Of a DNA stretch of 64,000 nt, positions 26,514-35,792 are shown piece by piece. The DNA comes from Flavobacterium hibisci. Its GTDB lineage: Bacteria; Bacteroidota; Bacteroidia; Flavobacteriales; Flavobacteriaceae. How positions within the stretch are numbered: position 1 is the stretch's first letter; each line of letters starts with the position of its first letter. Position numbers and translations under genes: made by a program. Under the pieces are notes generated by a model. That model was given only the letters and a program-made list of their open reading frames with translations. It ran no database searches and was not told the origin of the DNA. The stretch spans positions 124,001-188,000 of the forward strand of contig NZ_JAIQDW010000008.1 of NCBI RefSeq assembly GCF_020026925.1, in the 5' to 3' direction.

Positions 26514-29291
26514 ATGGATAGGTTTTCATTTTTAAATGCAGCGCATACCGAGTTTTTTGCACAATTATACGATCAATATTTAGTAAACCCAGACAGCGTT
26601 GAGCCAAGCTGGAGAAGTTTTTTTCAGGGCTTTGACTTTGGACAAACAACTTATAATGATGAAAATCCTGTGCAAACAATCGTTGAGTATGTAACGACTA
26701 ACGACAACACAGATTACAGTAAAGTTTCTGAAAAATTACAAAAAGAATTTAACGTTTTAAAATTAATTGATGGCTACCGTACACGTGGTCATTTGTTTAC
26801 TAAAACAAATCCGGTTCGTGATCGCAGAACTTCATCGCCAACTTTGGATATTGAAAACTTCGGACTAACAACTGCTGATCTTTCTACCGTTTTTGACGCT
26901 GCAAAGGTTATTGGTGTTGCTCCTTGCTCTCTGCAGGATATCATTACCCGTCTTAAAGCAATTTACTGTCAGCATATTGGTGTTGAATATATGTACATCA
27001 GAAATCCTGGTGTTGTAAAATGGATTCAGGATAAATTAGGTGTGAACAACAATCAGCCTAATTTCTCAACAGAGGAAAAACAAACGATCCTTAATAAATT
27101 AAATGAAGCCGTTTCTTTCGAGAACTTTTTGCATACTAAATATGTTGGTCAAAAACGATTTTCATTAGAAGGTGGTGAAACGATTATCCCTGCTTTGGAC
27201 GCTTTGATTGAAAAAGCGGCTGAAAAAGGAGTAGAGCAATTCGTAATGGGAATGGCACACCGTGGTCGTTTGAACGTTTTGGCAAATATCTTCGGAAAAT
27301 CTACTCAGGATATCTTTAGCGAATTCGACGGTAAAGATTACGATCAGGAATATTTTGACGGTGACGTAAAATACCACTTAGGTCTTACTGCCGACAAAAA
27401 AACAAGATCAGGAAAAAGCATCAATATCAATTTGGCACCAAACCCTTCACACTTAGAAACGGTTGGAGCTGTTATTGAAGGAATCACGAGAGCAAAACAA
27501 GATAAATATTATGCTGATGATTTCTCAAAAGTATTACCAATCGCTGTTCACGGTGATGCTGCAATTGCAGGTCAGGGTTTACTGTATGAAATCATTCAGA
27601 TGGCACAATTAGACGGTTACAAAACCGGAGGTACCATTCATATCGTAATCAATAATCAGGTTGGATTTACGACAAACTATTTAGATGCACGTTCTTCTAC
27701 TTATTGTACAGACGTTGCCAAAGTAACACTTTCGCCTGTATTGCACGTAAATGCTGATGATGCTGAGGCTGTTGTTCACGCAGTATCATTTGCATTAGAT
27801 TACAGAATGGAATTTGGACGTGACGTATTTATCGATTTATTAGGATACAGAAAATACGGTCATAATGAAGGTGATGAGCCTCGTTTTACACAGCCGGTTT
27901 TATATAAAATCATTGCAAAACATCAAAACCCAAGAGATATTTATGCTGAAAAGCTTTTATCAGAAAGAGTTATTGATGCTAATTATGTAAACACAATTGA
28001 GAAAGAATACAAAGCTGATCTGGAACAAAACTTAGAAGCATCCCGTAAAAAAGCATTGACAATTATTACTCCGTTCATGCAAAATGAATGGAAAGGTTTC
28101 CAGCAGGTTTCTGATGATGTAATGCTGAAAAAAGTGGATACTACTTTCCCTAAAGAAGGACTGGATTCTATTGTCAATACCATTTCTACTTTACCTTCTG
28201 ATAAAAAATTTATTAACAAAATCAATAAAATTGTATCTGATAGAAAAGTTGGGTATGATAATAATACACTTGACTGGGGAACAGCAGAGGCTTTAGCTTA
28301 CGGTTCTCTTTTAACAGAAGGATTTGATGTCAGAATTTCAGGTCAGGATGTGGAGCGTGGTACCTTCTCTCACCGTCATGCTGTAGTTAAAGTTGAAGAT
28401 TCTGAAGAAGAAGTAATTTTATTGAACAGCATCGAAAACAAAAAAGGAAACTTTGGTGTATTCAATTCGCTTTTATCAGAATACGGAGTTTTAGGATTTG
28501 ATTACGGTTATGCTTTGGCAAACCCGAAATCTTTAACAATCTGGGAAGCACAATTTGGAGATTTCTCTAATGGAGCACAAATTATGATTGACCAGTACAT
28601 TTCTTGTGGTGAAGATAAGTGGAACAACCAAAACGGTATTGTTTTATTATTGCCTCACGGATATGAAGGACAAGGAGCTGAGCACTCTTCAGCAAGAATG
28701 GAGCGTTATTTACAGCTTTGCGCAAGACACAATATGTATGTTGCTGATTGTACAACGCCAGCTAACTTCTTCCACCTGTTAAGAAGACAAATGAAAACGA
28801 ATTTCCGTAAACCTTTAGTAGTATTCTCTCCAAAAAGTTTATTGCGTGATCCAAGATGTGTGTCTTCAGTAGATGAATTAGCGAATGGAAGCTTCCAGGA
28901 AACTATTGATGACAATACAGTAGATAAAAAGAAAGTTAAAACTTTAGTTTTCTGTACAGGTAAATTCTATTACGATATTGTTGCAGAAAGAGAAAACAAC
29001 GGAAGAAATGACGTTGCAGTGGTTCGTATAGAGCAATTATTCCCTTTCCCTGTTGAACAAATCAAAGAAATCATTGCAAAATATCCAAAAGCAGATGATT
29101 ACGTTTGGGCACAGGAAGAGCCTAAAAACATGGGAGCTTACAGCTTTATGTTAATGAACTTTGACCTTGTAAAATGGAGATTAGCTTCATTAAAAGCATA
29201 TTCTGCTCCGGCTGCAGGAAGCTACACACGTGCAAAACGCCGTCATGCAGATGCAATCAGAATGGTATTCGATAAAAACTTATTTAGATAA
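26514..29291 (+). CDS. sucA: 2-oxoglutarate dehydrogenase E1 component
   Basis: This 925-residue thiamine-diphosphate enzyme decarboxylates 2-oxoglutarate in the TCA cycle and passes succinyl groups to SucB. The N-terminal helix (FLNAAHTEFFAQLYDQYLVNPDSVEPSWRSFF) binds E2/E3; the ThDP domain has FVMGMAHRGRLNVLANIFGK, HGDAAIAGQG and the magnesium-binding NNQVGFTTN region. The transketolase-like C-terminal part contains GQDVERGTFSHRHAV and YEGQGAEHSSARMERYLQL. Length is normal. A -10 match TACTTTTG (26468-26475) lies upstream. It is co-transcribed with sucB. Confidence 0.98.
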   Translation: MDRFSFLNAAHTEFFAQLYDQYLVNPDSVEPSWRSFFQGFDFGQTTYNDENPVQTIVEYVTTNDNTDYSKVSEKLQKEFNVLKLIDGYRTRGHLFTKTNPVRDRRTSSPTLDIENFGLTTADLSTVFDAAKVIGVAPCSLQDIITRLKAIYCQHIGVEYMYIRNPGVVKWIQDKLGVNNNQPNFSTEEKQTILNKLNEAVSFENFLHTKYVGQKRFSLEGGETIIPALDALIEKAAEKGVEQFVMGMAHRGRLNVLANIFGKSTQDIFSEFDGKDYDQEYFDGDVKYHLGLTADKKTRSGKSININLAPNPSHLETVGAVIEGITRAKQDKYYADDFSKVLPIAVHGDAAIAGQGLLYEIIQMAQLDGYKTGGTIHIVINNQVGFTTNYLDARSSTYCTDVAKVTLSPVLHVNADDAEAVVHAVSFALDYRMEFGRDVFIDLLGYRKYGHNEGDEPRFTQPVLYKIIAKHQNPRDIYAEKLLSERVIDANYVNTIEKEYKADLEQNLEASRKKALTIITPFMQNEWKGFQQVSDDVMLKKVDTTFPKEGLDSIVNTISTLPSDKKFINKINKIVSDRKVGYDNNTLDWGTAEALAYGSLLTEGFDVRISGQDVERGTFSHRHAVVKVEDSEEEVILLNSIENKKGNFGVFNSLLSEYGVLGFDYGYALANPKSLTIWEAQFGDFSNGAQIMIDQYISCGEDKWNNQNGIVLLLPHGYEGQGAEHSSARMERYLQLCARHNMYVADCTTPANFFHLLRRQMKTNFRKPLVVFSPKSLLRDPRCVSSVDELANGSFQETIDDNTVDKKKVKTLVFCTGKFYYDIVAERENNGRNDVAVVRIEQLFPFPVEQIKEIIAKYPKADDYVWAQEEPKNMGAYSFMLMNFDLVKWRLASLKAYSAPAAGSYTRAKRRHADAIRMVFDKNLFR

Positions 29292-29297
29292 CAAAAA

Positions 29298-29361
29298 ATG
29301 TTTCAGGTTTCAAGTTTCAGATTTCAAAGTTTAACAACCTGAAATGTGAAACGTGAAACCA
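29298..29361 (+). repeat. TTTCA/TGAAA spacer repeat between sucA and sucB
   Basis: The left part consists of iterations GTTTCAGGTTTCAAGTTTCA and the right part AACCTGAAATGTGAAACGTG, so the spacer is self-complementary and can fold as a long imperfect hairpin within the sucAB transcript. A relative with the same word order lies at 55625-55692. Confidence 0.6.
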
Positions 29362-29385
29362 TAAAAACCTTAAACAAAAACAAAG

Positions 29386-30627
29386 ATGATTTTAGAAATG
29401 AAAGTCCCATCACCAGGGGAATCAATAAAAGAAGTTGAAATTGCAACTTGGTTAGTAAAAGACGGAGATTATGTAGAAAAAGATCAGGCGATTGCTGAAG
29501 TTGATTCAGACAAAGCTACTCTTGAATTGCCTGCTGAAATGAGCGGTGTAATTACACTAAAAGCGGAAGAAGGTGATACAGTAGCAGTAGGCGCTGTAGT
29601 TTGTTTAATCGATACTGATGCAGCAAAACCATCTGGTTCTGCAGCTGCACCAGCAGCTGAAGCTCCTAAGGCTGAAGCGCCAAAAGCAGAAGTAAAAGCT
29701 GAGGCAACAAAAGTGGAGCCAGTTCAGGCTCCGGCGACAACAAGCTATGCAGCAGGAACTCCATCTCCGGCAGCAAGAAAAATATTAGACGAGAAAAATA
29801 TTGCTCCAGCAACTGTAACAGGAACTGGAAAAGGCGGAAGAATTACTAAAGATGATGCTGTAAATGCAGTACCTTCTATGGGAACTCCAACTGGTGGAAG
29901 CCGTGGAACTGAGCGTGTAAAATTATCGATGTTACGTCGTAAAGTAGCAGAAAGATTAGTTTCAGCTAAAAATGAAACAGCTATGCTTACTACTTTCAAC
30001 GAAGTAAACATGACACCAATCAACAAAATTCGTAATGAATACAAAGATGCATTCAAGGCTAAGCATGGAGGTCTTGGTTTAGGTTTTATGTCATTCTTTA
30101 CAAAAGCAGTTACAAGAGCGTTACAATTATATCCGGATGTTAACTCAATGATGGATGGTGATTACAAAATCAACTACGATTTCTGTGATATTTCTATTGC
30201 TGTTTCCGGGCCAAAAGGATTAATGGTTCCTGTTGTTCGTAACGCAGAACTTTTAACTTTCCGTGGAATCGAAGCAGAAATCAAAAGATTGGCTTTAAGA
30301 GCCCGTGACGGTCAAATTACAGTTGACGATATGACAGGTGGAACTTTTACAATCACGAACGGTGGTGTCTTTGGTTCTATGTTGTCTACGCCAATCATCA
30401 ACCCTCCTCAGTCAGGAATCTTAGGAATGCACAACATTATCGAGCGTCCAATCGCTGTAAACGGTAAAGTTGAAATTCACCCAATGATGTACGTAGCGCT
30501 TTCTTACGACCACAGAATCATCGACGGACGTGAGTCAGTTGGATTCTTAGTTGCTGTTAAAGAAGCTTTAGAAAATCCGGTAGAATTATTGATGAACGGA
30601 GATGCTAAAAGAGCATTGGAGTTGTAA
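29386..30627 (+). CDS. sucB: 2-oxoglutarate dehydrogenase E2 (dihydrolipoyl succinyltransferase)
   Basis: This 413-residue E2 subunit transfers succinyl groups from SucA to CoA. The lipoyl domain carries the lipoylated lysine K43 in [13 protein letters not shown]; an Ala/Pro/Glu/Lys-rich linker (about 85-125) leads to the peripheral subunit-binding domain ([31 protein letters not shown]) and the catalytic domain with H376 and D380 in [12 protein letters not shown]. The E3 gene (lpd) is not adjacent. The start at 29386 places the lipoyl domain at the very N terminus, as expected. Confidence 0.98.
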   Translation: MILEMKVPSPGESIKEVEIATWLVKDGDYVEKDQAIAEVDSDKATLELPAEMSGVITLKAEEGDTVAVGAVVCLIDTDAAKPSGSAAAPAAEAPKAEAPKAEVKAEATKVEPVQAPATTSYAAGTPSPAARKILDEKNIAPATVTGTGKGGRITKDDAVNAVPSMGTPTGGSRGTERVKLSMLRRKVAERLVSAKNETAMLTTFNEVNMTPINKIRNEYKDAFKAKHGGLGLGFMSFFTKAVTRALQLYPDVNSMMDGDYKINYDFCDISIAVSGPKGLMVPVVRNAELLTFRGIEAEIKRLALRARDGQITVDDMTGGTFTITNGGVFGSMLSTPIINPPQSGILGMHNIIERPIAVNGKVEIHPMMYVALSYDHRIIDGRESVGFLVAVKEALENPVELLMNGDAKRALEL

Positions 30628-30650
30628 TACATTCTAAAAATATATTTTTA

Positions 30651-30685
30651 AAAATCTCGTTTATTTCTGTAAACGAGATTTTTTT
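30651..30685 (+). terminator. terminator of sucAB
   Basis: AAATCTCGTTTA and TAAACGAGATTT form a 12-bp stem with a short loop, followed by a T run. It closes the sucAB transcript before the accessory segment begins. Confidence 0.9.
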
Positions 30686-30708
30686 GTTCATATCATTCTT
30701 GATATATT

Positions 30709-30752
30709 TTTCCGTATATATACGGAAATATTTTTTTTAAATCATATTTTTG
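30709..30752 (+). promoter_or_regulatory. palindromic operator and -10 box before the methyltransferase
   Basis: TTTCCGTATATATACGGAAA (30709-30728) is a perfect 20-bp palindrome. It is followed by TATTTTTG (30745-30752), a full match to the TAnnTTTG -10 box, 15 bp before the methyltransferase ATG at 30768. The palindrome covers the expected -33 region, so a bound dimer would compete with polymerase. No C-protein-like gene with a helix-turn-helix is seen in the cluster, so the binder could be encoded elsewhere. Confidence 0.5.
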
Positions 30753-30767
30753 TTTAAAACCCAAATA

Positions 30768-31910
30768 ATGTCAAATTCCATTTTTCAACAACTCGATTTT
30801 AATGACTTTGCAAAAGATAGCAAGGAAATTGATATTGATATATTTGATATTGAAAAACATGGAATTATTGAAGTTTATGAAAATGAGGGACAGCCCGCTC
30901 TTTTCTTAAAAGAAGTAGAGTCTTTTGATTTACAAACATTAAAATTGATTTCTGAAATTCAGCATATTTGTTGGAATTTTCAGAAAGTATTATTCCTTTA
31001 TGTTTATACTAAAACTGAAATCAGAATTTATAATTGTTCTGAAAAACCATTTGGATATAGTGTAAATGACGAAAAAATTAATTTCGAAAAAGAACTTCAA
31101 AATCTTGAACTTTTTTCTTGTGATGAAACAGATAAATCAAAGCTTATAACATTAAATAATCTTTTTTCAAGGATTGCTATTGATACTGGTTTTATTTGGT
31201 CTTCAGTCGAAGCGAATGAGATAAAGAAAAAAATAAATCTTCAAAATAGAGTAGATAAATATTTAATTCAAAGTTTAGTTAATGTTTCCAAAGAACTCGA
31301 AAAACTTGGATTAAAAGACAAGGAATTGATTCATAAATTGGTTATGCGTTCTTTGTTTCTTTTGTATTTAGAAGATAGAGGCGCAACTTCCAAGGATTTT
31401 TACGAACAGTTTAACCTTGATGCAAAATCTTATTTTGACATTCTCCATGATCCTAATCATACTTATGAGTTATTCAAAAAATTAGCGGAGGACTTTAATG
31501 GAAGTCTTTTTACAGTTGAAGAAAATGAAAAGGAGATCGTTACTTTCGAACATTTGGAACTGATAAAAAAATGTTTTACAAATGGCTATAGTAATAGTAA
31601 GCAATTAGAACTTTATGAAAATTGGAGATTATTTGACTTTAGTATTATTCGAATTGAGTTATTAAGTGAGATTTATGAAAACTTTTTATCTGAATTAGAT
31701 CAGAAAGGTAAAAAGGATTCAGGTACTTTCTATACACCGCCGTCATTGGTTGAATTAATTCTTAATGAAAAATTATCTACCAAAAATGGCGAAACAAATT
31801 ACAATGTAAAAACCCTCGATCCAAGTTGCGGTTCGGGAATTTTTTTGGTACAAAGTTTTAAAAGATTAGTAAAACGCTATGAAAATAAAAATAACTTAAA
31901 GCTAAAATGA
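30768..31910 (+). CDS. N6-adenine DNA methyltransferase, N-terminal part (frameshifted gene)
   Basis: This 380-residue reading frame ends just after the SAM-binding motif I, DPSCGSGIFLVQSF (about residue 351), preceded by SGTFYTPPSLVELIL, the usual lead-in of N6-adenine methylases. The N-terminal 200 residues (PALFLKEVESFDLQTLKLISEIQHICWNFQKVLFLYVYTKTEIRIYNC) resemble the front domain of large type II methyltransferase/restriction subunits. The TGA at 31908 interrupts a gene that continues in the +1 frame at 31909 (31921-33801). Removing one A from the A4 run at 31904-31907 joins both frames without a break. It may be a sequencing or assembly error, a real mutation, or recoding. Confidence 0.8.
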   Translation: MSNSIFQQLDFNDFAKDSKEIDIDIFDIEKHGIIEVYENEGQPALFLKEVESFDLQTLKLISEIQHICWNFQKVLFLYVYTKTEIRIYNCSEKPFGYSVNDEKINFEKELQNLELFSCDETDKSKLITLNNLFSRIAIDTGFIWSSVEANEIKKKINLQNRVDKYLIQSLVNVSKELEKLGLKDKELIHKLVMRSLFLLYLEDRGATSKDFYEQFNLDAKSYFDILHDPNHTYELFKKLAEDFNGSLFTVEENEKEIVTFEHLELIKKCFTNGYSNSKQLELYENWRLFDFSIIRIELLSEIYENFLSELDQKGKKDSGTFYTPPSLVELILNEKLSTKNGETNYNVKTLDPSCGSGIFLVQSFKRLVKRYENKNNLKLK

Positions 31911-31920
31911 TTTTGATGTT

Positions 31921-33801
31921 TTGATTGATATTTTAAAATCTAATATTTTTGGAATTGAAATTGATTCGAAATCTATAAAAGTAGCATCTTTTAGTTTGTA
32001 TTTAGCGTTACTGGATAATTTAGATCCCAAAACAAGTTGGTGGAATGGTGTTATAAAATTCCCTTATTTAATAAATGATCCTGAAGATAAAACAATACAA
32101 AATTCAGGCTATAATCTTTTTAGATTAGATACCATTTCAAATTTTGAAATTGAAAAATTAAAAAACTTTGATTTAATTGTTGGAAATCCTCCTTTTGGAG
32201 AACTTGTTTCAGAAGAGAAAGATGTTGAAGGAAATCAAAAAAATATTAGAAAATATTGTAATAAAGAAAAATTTCCAAAAGAAATGGTTTTACCATTTCT
32301 CCACAAGTCAATTTTACTTGCTCCCAAAGGGGAAATTGCCTTAATATTCAACACAAAAGTTTTGACTAATACAGGTGGGACCTATCAAAATTTTAGAGAT
32401 TGGTTGTTTAACAAAAATTATGTAGAGAAAATTTATAACTTTTCAATTTTAAGAAAAATATCAGAAGAATATGGCGGACAATTATTTGGCTCTGCTGTAG
32501 GACCTATAAGTATTGTTTTTTATAAAAAAGAAACTCCTGAAAATCCAAAAGAAACGATTACATATTATGCTCCTAAAACATATATTAAAAATGATGTTTT
32601 AGAAGGTATTGTTATTGATGAATCAGATGAAAAATATTTACCAAGAATTGAATGTAAAAAACCAGATAGTAAAATTTGGAAAATTGCTATGTGGGGCAGT
32701 TTTTTTGATTTTGAATTGATTGAAAAATTAGAAAAAAAATATATTAGTTTAAATGAATTTTTTGAAGAAAATGATGTTGATTATAAAACAGGACTAAATG
32801 GTGATATTCAAAAGCAAGATTTTATTCCTGATAATATTGTTAAAACAAGTAATATCGGGAAATATTACACACCATTGAATGCAGTTAAGCCCAATATTAA
32901 ATATTACAGAAATATTGATTCTAAATTGTTTACTCCTCCATATGTAGCTATTAAAAAAGGACAAAAGGATAAATTAATTACAGCATCATTAATAACTCAC
33001 CAAGCTTACTGTATGAGTGGTGCTTATATTATAAATAATATTTCTGAAATTGATAAAAAAGCAATTTTAGCATTAATCAATTCTAGATTTTCTACGTATT
33101 TTTTATTTTTAGTTTCATCTTCATGGGGGATTGAAAGAGAACAAATAATGTCAAATGAATTCCTTTTTTTGCCTTATTTATTTTTTGAAAAATTAATTAC
33201 AAAGAAACTTTCTTCGAAAATTGATAAAATTATTTCAATTAAAAAATCTGATGAAGAGAATGGCTCAAAAACTGATGTTCTTCAATTAGAGAAAGAAATA
33301 GATCAAATCATTTATAACAATGTTTTAAAATTAACAGAAGACGAACAAATTATAATTAAAGATACTTTAGACTTTAGTTTAGATTTATTTGAAAAACAAG
33401 AAAGCTCTAGAGCTGTTTTGCCTGTTAATGATATTAGTATTTACACTAAAAGAGTAACGAAAGAGCTAAACGAATGGCTTGATGATGTTAATTTAAAGGC
33501 CTCTGCAACAATTTATGATATCAACAGAAATTGCCCATTATACATGGTTAAAATATCATTTGGAAATGAATATAAACCTATTTTTGAATCAAAAGAAGAT
33601 ATATATAAAGAGTTAAAAATATTAGATAAAAAACTTTGGGAAGAGGAAAGTCAAAATTTATATTTTAGAAAAAAACTAAACTATTATGATGGGGATGATG
33701 TTTACATCATAAAGCCAAATCAAAGGCGTTTTTGGAGTCAAACTGCTGCTATGGAAGATTGTAAATCTTTATTAGTTGAAATAGCTAACGGAAATGGCTA
33801 A
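31921..33801 (+). CDS. N6-adenine DNA methyltransferase, catalytic and target-recognition part (frameshifted gene)
   Basis: This frame (open from 31906; nominal TTG start 31921, 626 residues) carries the catalytic motif IV NPPFGE (N89-F92) and, further on, a region like the TaqI-type specificity domain (TSNIGKYYTPLNAVKPNIKYYRNIDSKLFTPPYVAIKKGQKDKLITASLI). It lacks motif I, which is in the preceding frame, so alone it should not bind SAM. Joined, the product would be about 1010 residues. Its stop overlaps the ATG of the nuclease-like gene by 8 bp, indicating coupled translation. Sequence is visibly more AT-rich than the housekeeping genes on either side. Confidence 0.8.
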   Translation: MIDILKSNIFGIEIDSKSIKVASFSLYLALLDNLDPKTSWWNGVIKFPYLINDPEDKTIQNSGYNLFRLDTISNFEIEKLKNFDLIVGNPPFGELVSEEKDVEGNQKNIRKYCNKEKFPKEMVLPFLHKSILLAPKGEIALIFNTKVLTNTGGTYQNFRDWLFNKNYVEKIYNFSILRKISEEYGGQLFGSAVGPISIVFYKKETPENPKETITYYAPKTYIKNDVLEGIVIDESDEKYLPRIECKKPDSKIWKIAMWGSFFDFELIEKLEKKYISLNEFFEENDVDYKTGLNGDIQKQDFIPDNIVKTSNIGKYYTPLNAVKPNIKYYRNIDSKLFTPPYVAIKKGQKDKLITASLITHQAYCMSGAYIINNISEIDKKAILALINSRFSTYFLFLVSSSWGIEREQIMSNEFLFLPYLFFEKLITKKLSSKIDKIISIKKSDEENGSKTDVLQLEKEIDQIIYNNVLKLTEDEQIIIKDTLDFSLDLFEKQESSRAVLPVNDISIYTKRVTKELNEWLDDVNLKASATIYDINRNCPLYMVKISFGNEYKPIFESKEDIYKELKILDKKLWEEESQNLYFRKKLNYYDGDDVYIIKPNQRRFWSQTAAMEDCKSLLVEIANGNG

Positions 33802-34444
33802 AAGTAATTTCATAATACATGCGATCAATTCAAGTTTTGAATTGAAGTGTTTAAGAGTTTTGATTAAGTCTTATGAAACTTCAATTTTTGAAAAAAGATA
33901 CTCTAAAGATTGGGAAGAGAAAACTTTTTCCTCCCATTTGGTAAGTTTAATGAACAAGTGTGATGTTGCTTTAAAATATAAAATGATTATTACAAAAGAA
34001 GAAGAATTAGAGGATGATGAAATTGATAATGGTTTTAAGTCAGCAGACGAAGCAAATCCAATTGATATTAGATTTCATAATGTTTGGTCAAACGAAATAA
34101 GGTTAAATTATATCATTGAAGCAAAAAATATTTCTTCTTCACAATGGAATAAATCAAACGGAAGCAAAGTAAATGCTTCTCAACAACAGAAAGAATATAT
34201 TACTAAAGGTATTGATAGATTTCTGACAGGACATTTTAAAGAAAAAAATGGTTGTATGCTGGGCTACATTGTAAATGGTTCATTAGAAAATATCATTGAC
34301 AAAGTAAATGCTAAAATTAGTTCATGTAAAAATGACTCTGAAATGATCCTACATAAAAGTAAGTTTATTGATAATCATAAAATATTTGAGACAAAACATT
34401 CTCAAAAGGTTTTAAAACATTTGTTTTTTGAATTCTCAAATTAA
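33794..34444 (+). CDS. candidate PD-(D/E)XK restriction endonuclease
   Basis: This 216-residue protein has a core of the PD-(D/E)XK nuclease form: PID (D91), then a beta strand ending in EAK (E109, K111) in NPIDIRF ... LNYIIEAKNISSSQW. The lysine and acids would bind metal for DNA cleavage. The gene starts inside the end of the methyltransferase gene (8-bp overlap), the usual pairing of a type II restriction-modification system with separate M and R. I recognise no named family; it could also be a regulatory or DNA-binding partner. Confidence is moderate because the call rests on a short motif and context. Confidence 0.6.
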   Translation: MAKSNFIIHAINSSFELKCLRVLIKSYETSIFEKRYSKDWEEKTFSSHLVSLMNKCDVALKYKMIITKEEELEDDEIDNGFKSADEANPIDIRFHNVWSNEIRLNYIIEAKNISSSQWNKSNGSKVNASQQQKEYITKGIDRFLTGHFKEKNGCMLGYIVNGSLENIIDKVNAKISSCKNDSEMILHKSKFIDNHKIFETKHSQKVLKHLFFEFSN

Positions 34445-34448
34445 TGGT

Positions 34449-34646
34449 ATGATAATAGAAAATAAAATATTAAAAGCTGTAGGAACTAATAAACTTAACC
34501 TTAAAATTTTAGGAGAAAGAAAATGGTACAATTATTTTATCTCAGTAAATAAGTTATCTTGGTCTAGAAATCTTTGGGATGGTTATGAAATTCATGTTTA
34601 TTCAGATGAATGTAAGACGGTTCATCTACAAACAGTTAAAATTTAA
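34449..34646 (+). CDS. small hypothetical protein of the restriction-modification cluster
   Basis: Starting at the ATG at 34449, 4 bp after the nuclease stop, the frame encodes 65 residues (MIIENKILKAVGTNKLNLKI ... LSWSRNLWDGYEIHVYSDE). It is basic in the first half and aromatic-rich in the second. It has no helix-turn-helix, so it is unlikely to be a controller protein. The tight spacing argues that it belongs to the same transcript. An upstream in-frame ATG at 34428 inside the nuclease gene is an alternative start. Confidence 0.45.
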   Translation: MIIENKILKAVGTNKLNLKILGERKWYNYFISVNKLSWSRNLWDGYEIHVYSDECKTVHLQTVKI

Positions 34647-34713
34647 TGATAAAAAAAATAATTAGTTACCAAAGCAAAAGAAAAAATTTTAGAGAAATAT
34701 ATGCAAATTAATT

Positions 34714-35601
34714 ATGAAAGATACACCAATACTGCATCATAAGGTATTAGAGAATCTTTTCAAGAATCGTACTTTAAGTAATGAGCAACTTGAAGAAATT
34801 CTGGCTAATGAAAAAAACACATTAACTCAAGATTTACAAACAATAATAAAATTTTGCAGTAATGAACTAGATGATATAGATGATGAGGTTTCATACAATT
34901 TGATGGTTTATACACTGTTTTTATTAAAAGAATGTGAAAGAGAAGATCAATTAAATTTAGTTCTTGACATTTTAAAATGGTCTGACGATAAGATTGAATA
35001 TTGGTTCGGCGATTTGTTTACAGAATATTATTGGGGTTTTGTGTATCACTTTGGTCAAGATCAAATTGAAACTTTAGTAGATTTTCTAAAACAAGAAGAA
35101 CTAGATACTTTTAGTAAAGAACAAGTTGCACTGGCATTATATCAGATTTATTTAAAAAATCCTGATAAACAAAATCTTATTGCAAATCATTGGACGGAAT
35201 TATTAGAGTTTTACAATTCACTTTCAGAAGAAAGTACAGAAATTGATCCTACCTATTTGGCTTTCTTTACAAGTTATATTTTTAACCCAAGCGATTATCA
35301 AAAAGAATTAATAGAAAACTTATATGATAAAGGATATGTTGATTTTTCTGTAAATGGCGATTATGATGATTTGTTTGAAATTGTTGAGCCCGAAAAAAAT
35401 ATTATTACTGTTTTTGAATTAAATGATGAACTTATAAATTTTGAAAAGGGAAACCAATCTGATTTTAATTCTAAATTATTTGAGGAGTTTAATAAATATC
35501 AAAAAAATGGTGCAACAATTGTTTTAGAGAAAAAAATAAACAGAAACGATCCTTGTCCATGCGGTAGTGGTAAAAAGTATAAAAAATGTTGCTTAAGCTG
35601 A
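34714..35601 (+). CDS. DUF1186-like protein with C-terminal SEC-C zinc motif
   Basis: This 295-residue acidic protein ends in a SEC-C motif, [16 protein letters not shown] (C281, C283, C292, C293), the zinc-binding tail first known from SecA. The body is helical and resembles the DUF1186 family ([24 protein letters not shown] ... [26 protein letters not shown] ... ). SEC-C proteins often bind ribosomes, nucleic acid or protein partners, and they are met in accessory islands. It is 67 bp downstream of the small gene on the same strand. Its link to the restriction-modification genes is inferred from position only. Confidence 0.8.
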   Translation: MKDTPILHHKVLENLFKNRTLSNEQLEEILANEKNTLTQDLQTIIKFCSNELDDIDDEVSYNLMVYTLFLLKECEREDQLNLVLDILKWSDDKIEYWFGDLFTEYYWGFVYHFGQDQIETLVDFLKQEELDTFSKEQVALALYQIYLKNPDKQNLIANHWTELLEFYNSLSEESTEIDPTYLAFFTSYIFNPSDYQKELIENLYDKGYVDFSVNGDYDDLFEIVEPEKNIITVFELNDELINFEKGNQSDFNSKLFEEFNKYQKNGATIVLEKKINRNDPCPCGSGKKYKKCCLS

Positions 35602-35705
35602 CAGGTTTACAAGCTAAGGTGTCTTTTCAGGTATAAAAAAATAGAAATTGCTAAAATACCAAAGTAAAAAGCAGCAGTTTTAAAGAAATATTTGTAAAAA
35701 TATCA

Positions 35706-35743
35706 AATCCCAAATTCCAGTTAAGGAGTTTGGATTTTTATTT
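35706..35743. terminator. terminator between the accessory segment and the protease cluster
   Basis: AAATCCCAAATTCC and GGAGTTTGGATTTTT form an imperfect stem (one bulge, one G-T pair) followed by T residues. Both flanking genes converge here. The sequence belongs to the AATTCCAAATT spacer-repeat type also seen at 53224-53305 and 53812-53872. Confidence 0.6.
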
Positions 35744-35792
35744 TTACCAGAACTTAAGTTTTGGAATTTGGAATTTCAGATTTGGATTTTTA

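Noticed and set aside
31904-31907. Phase-variable switch at the methyltransferase frameshift
   Set aside because: The homopolymer is only four A, too short for typical slipped-strand phase variation; error, mutation or recoding are more likely.
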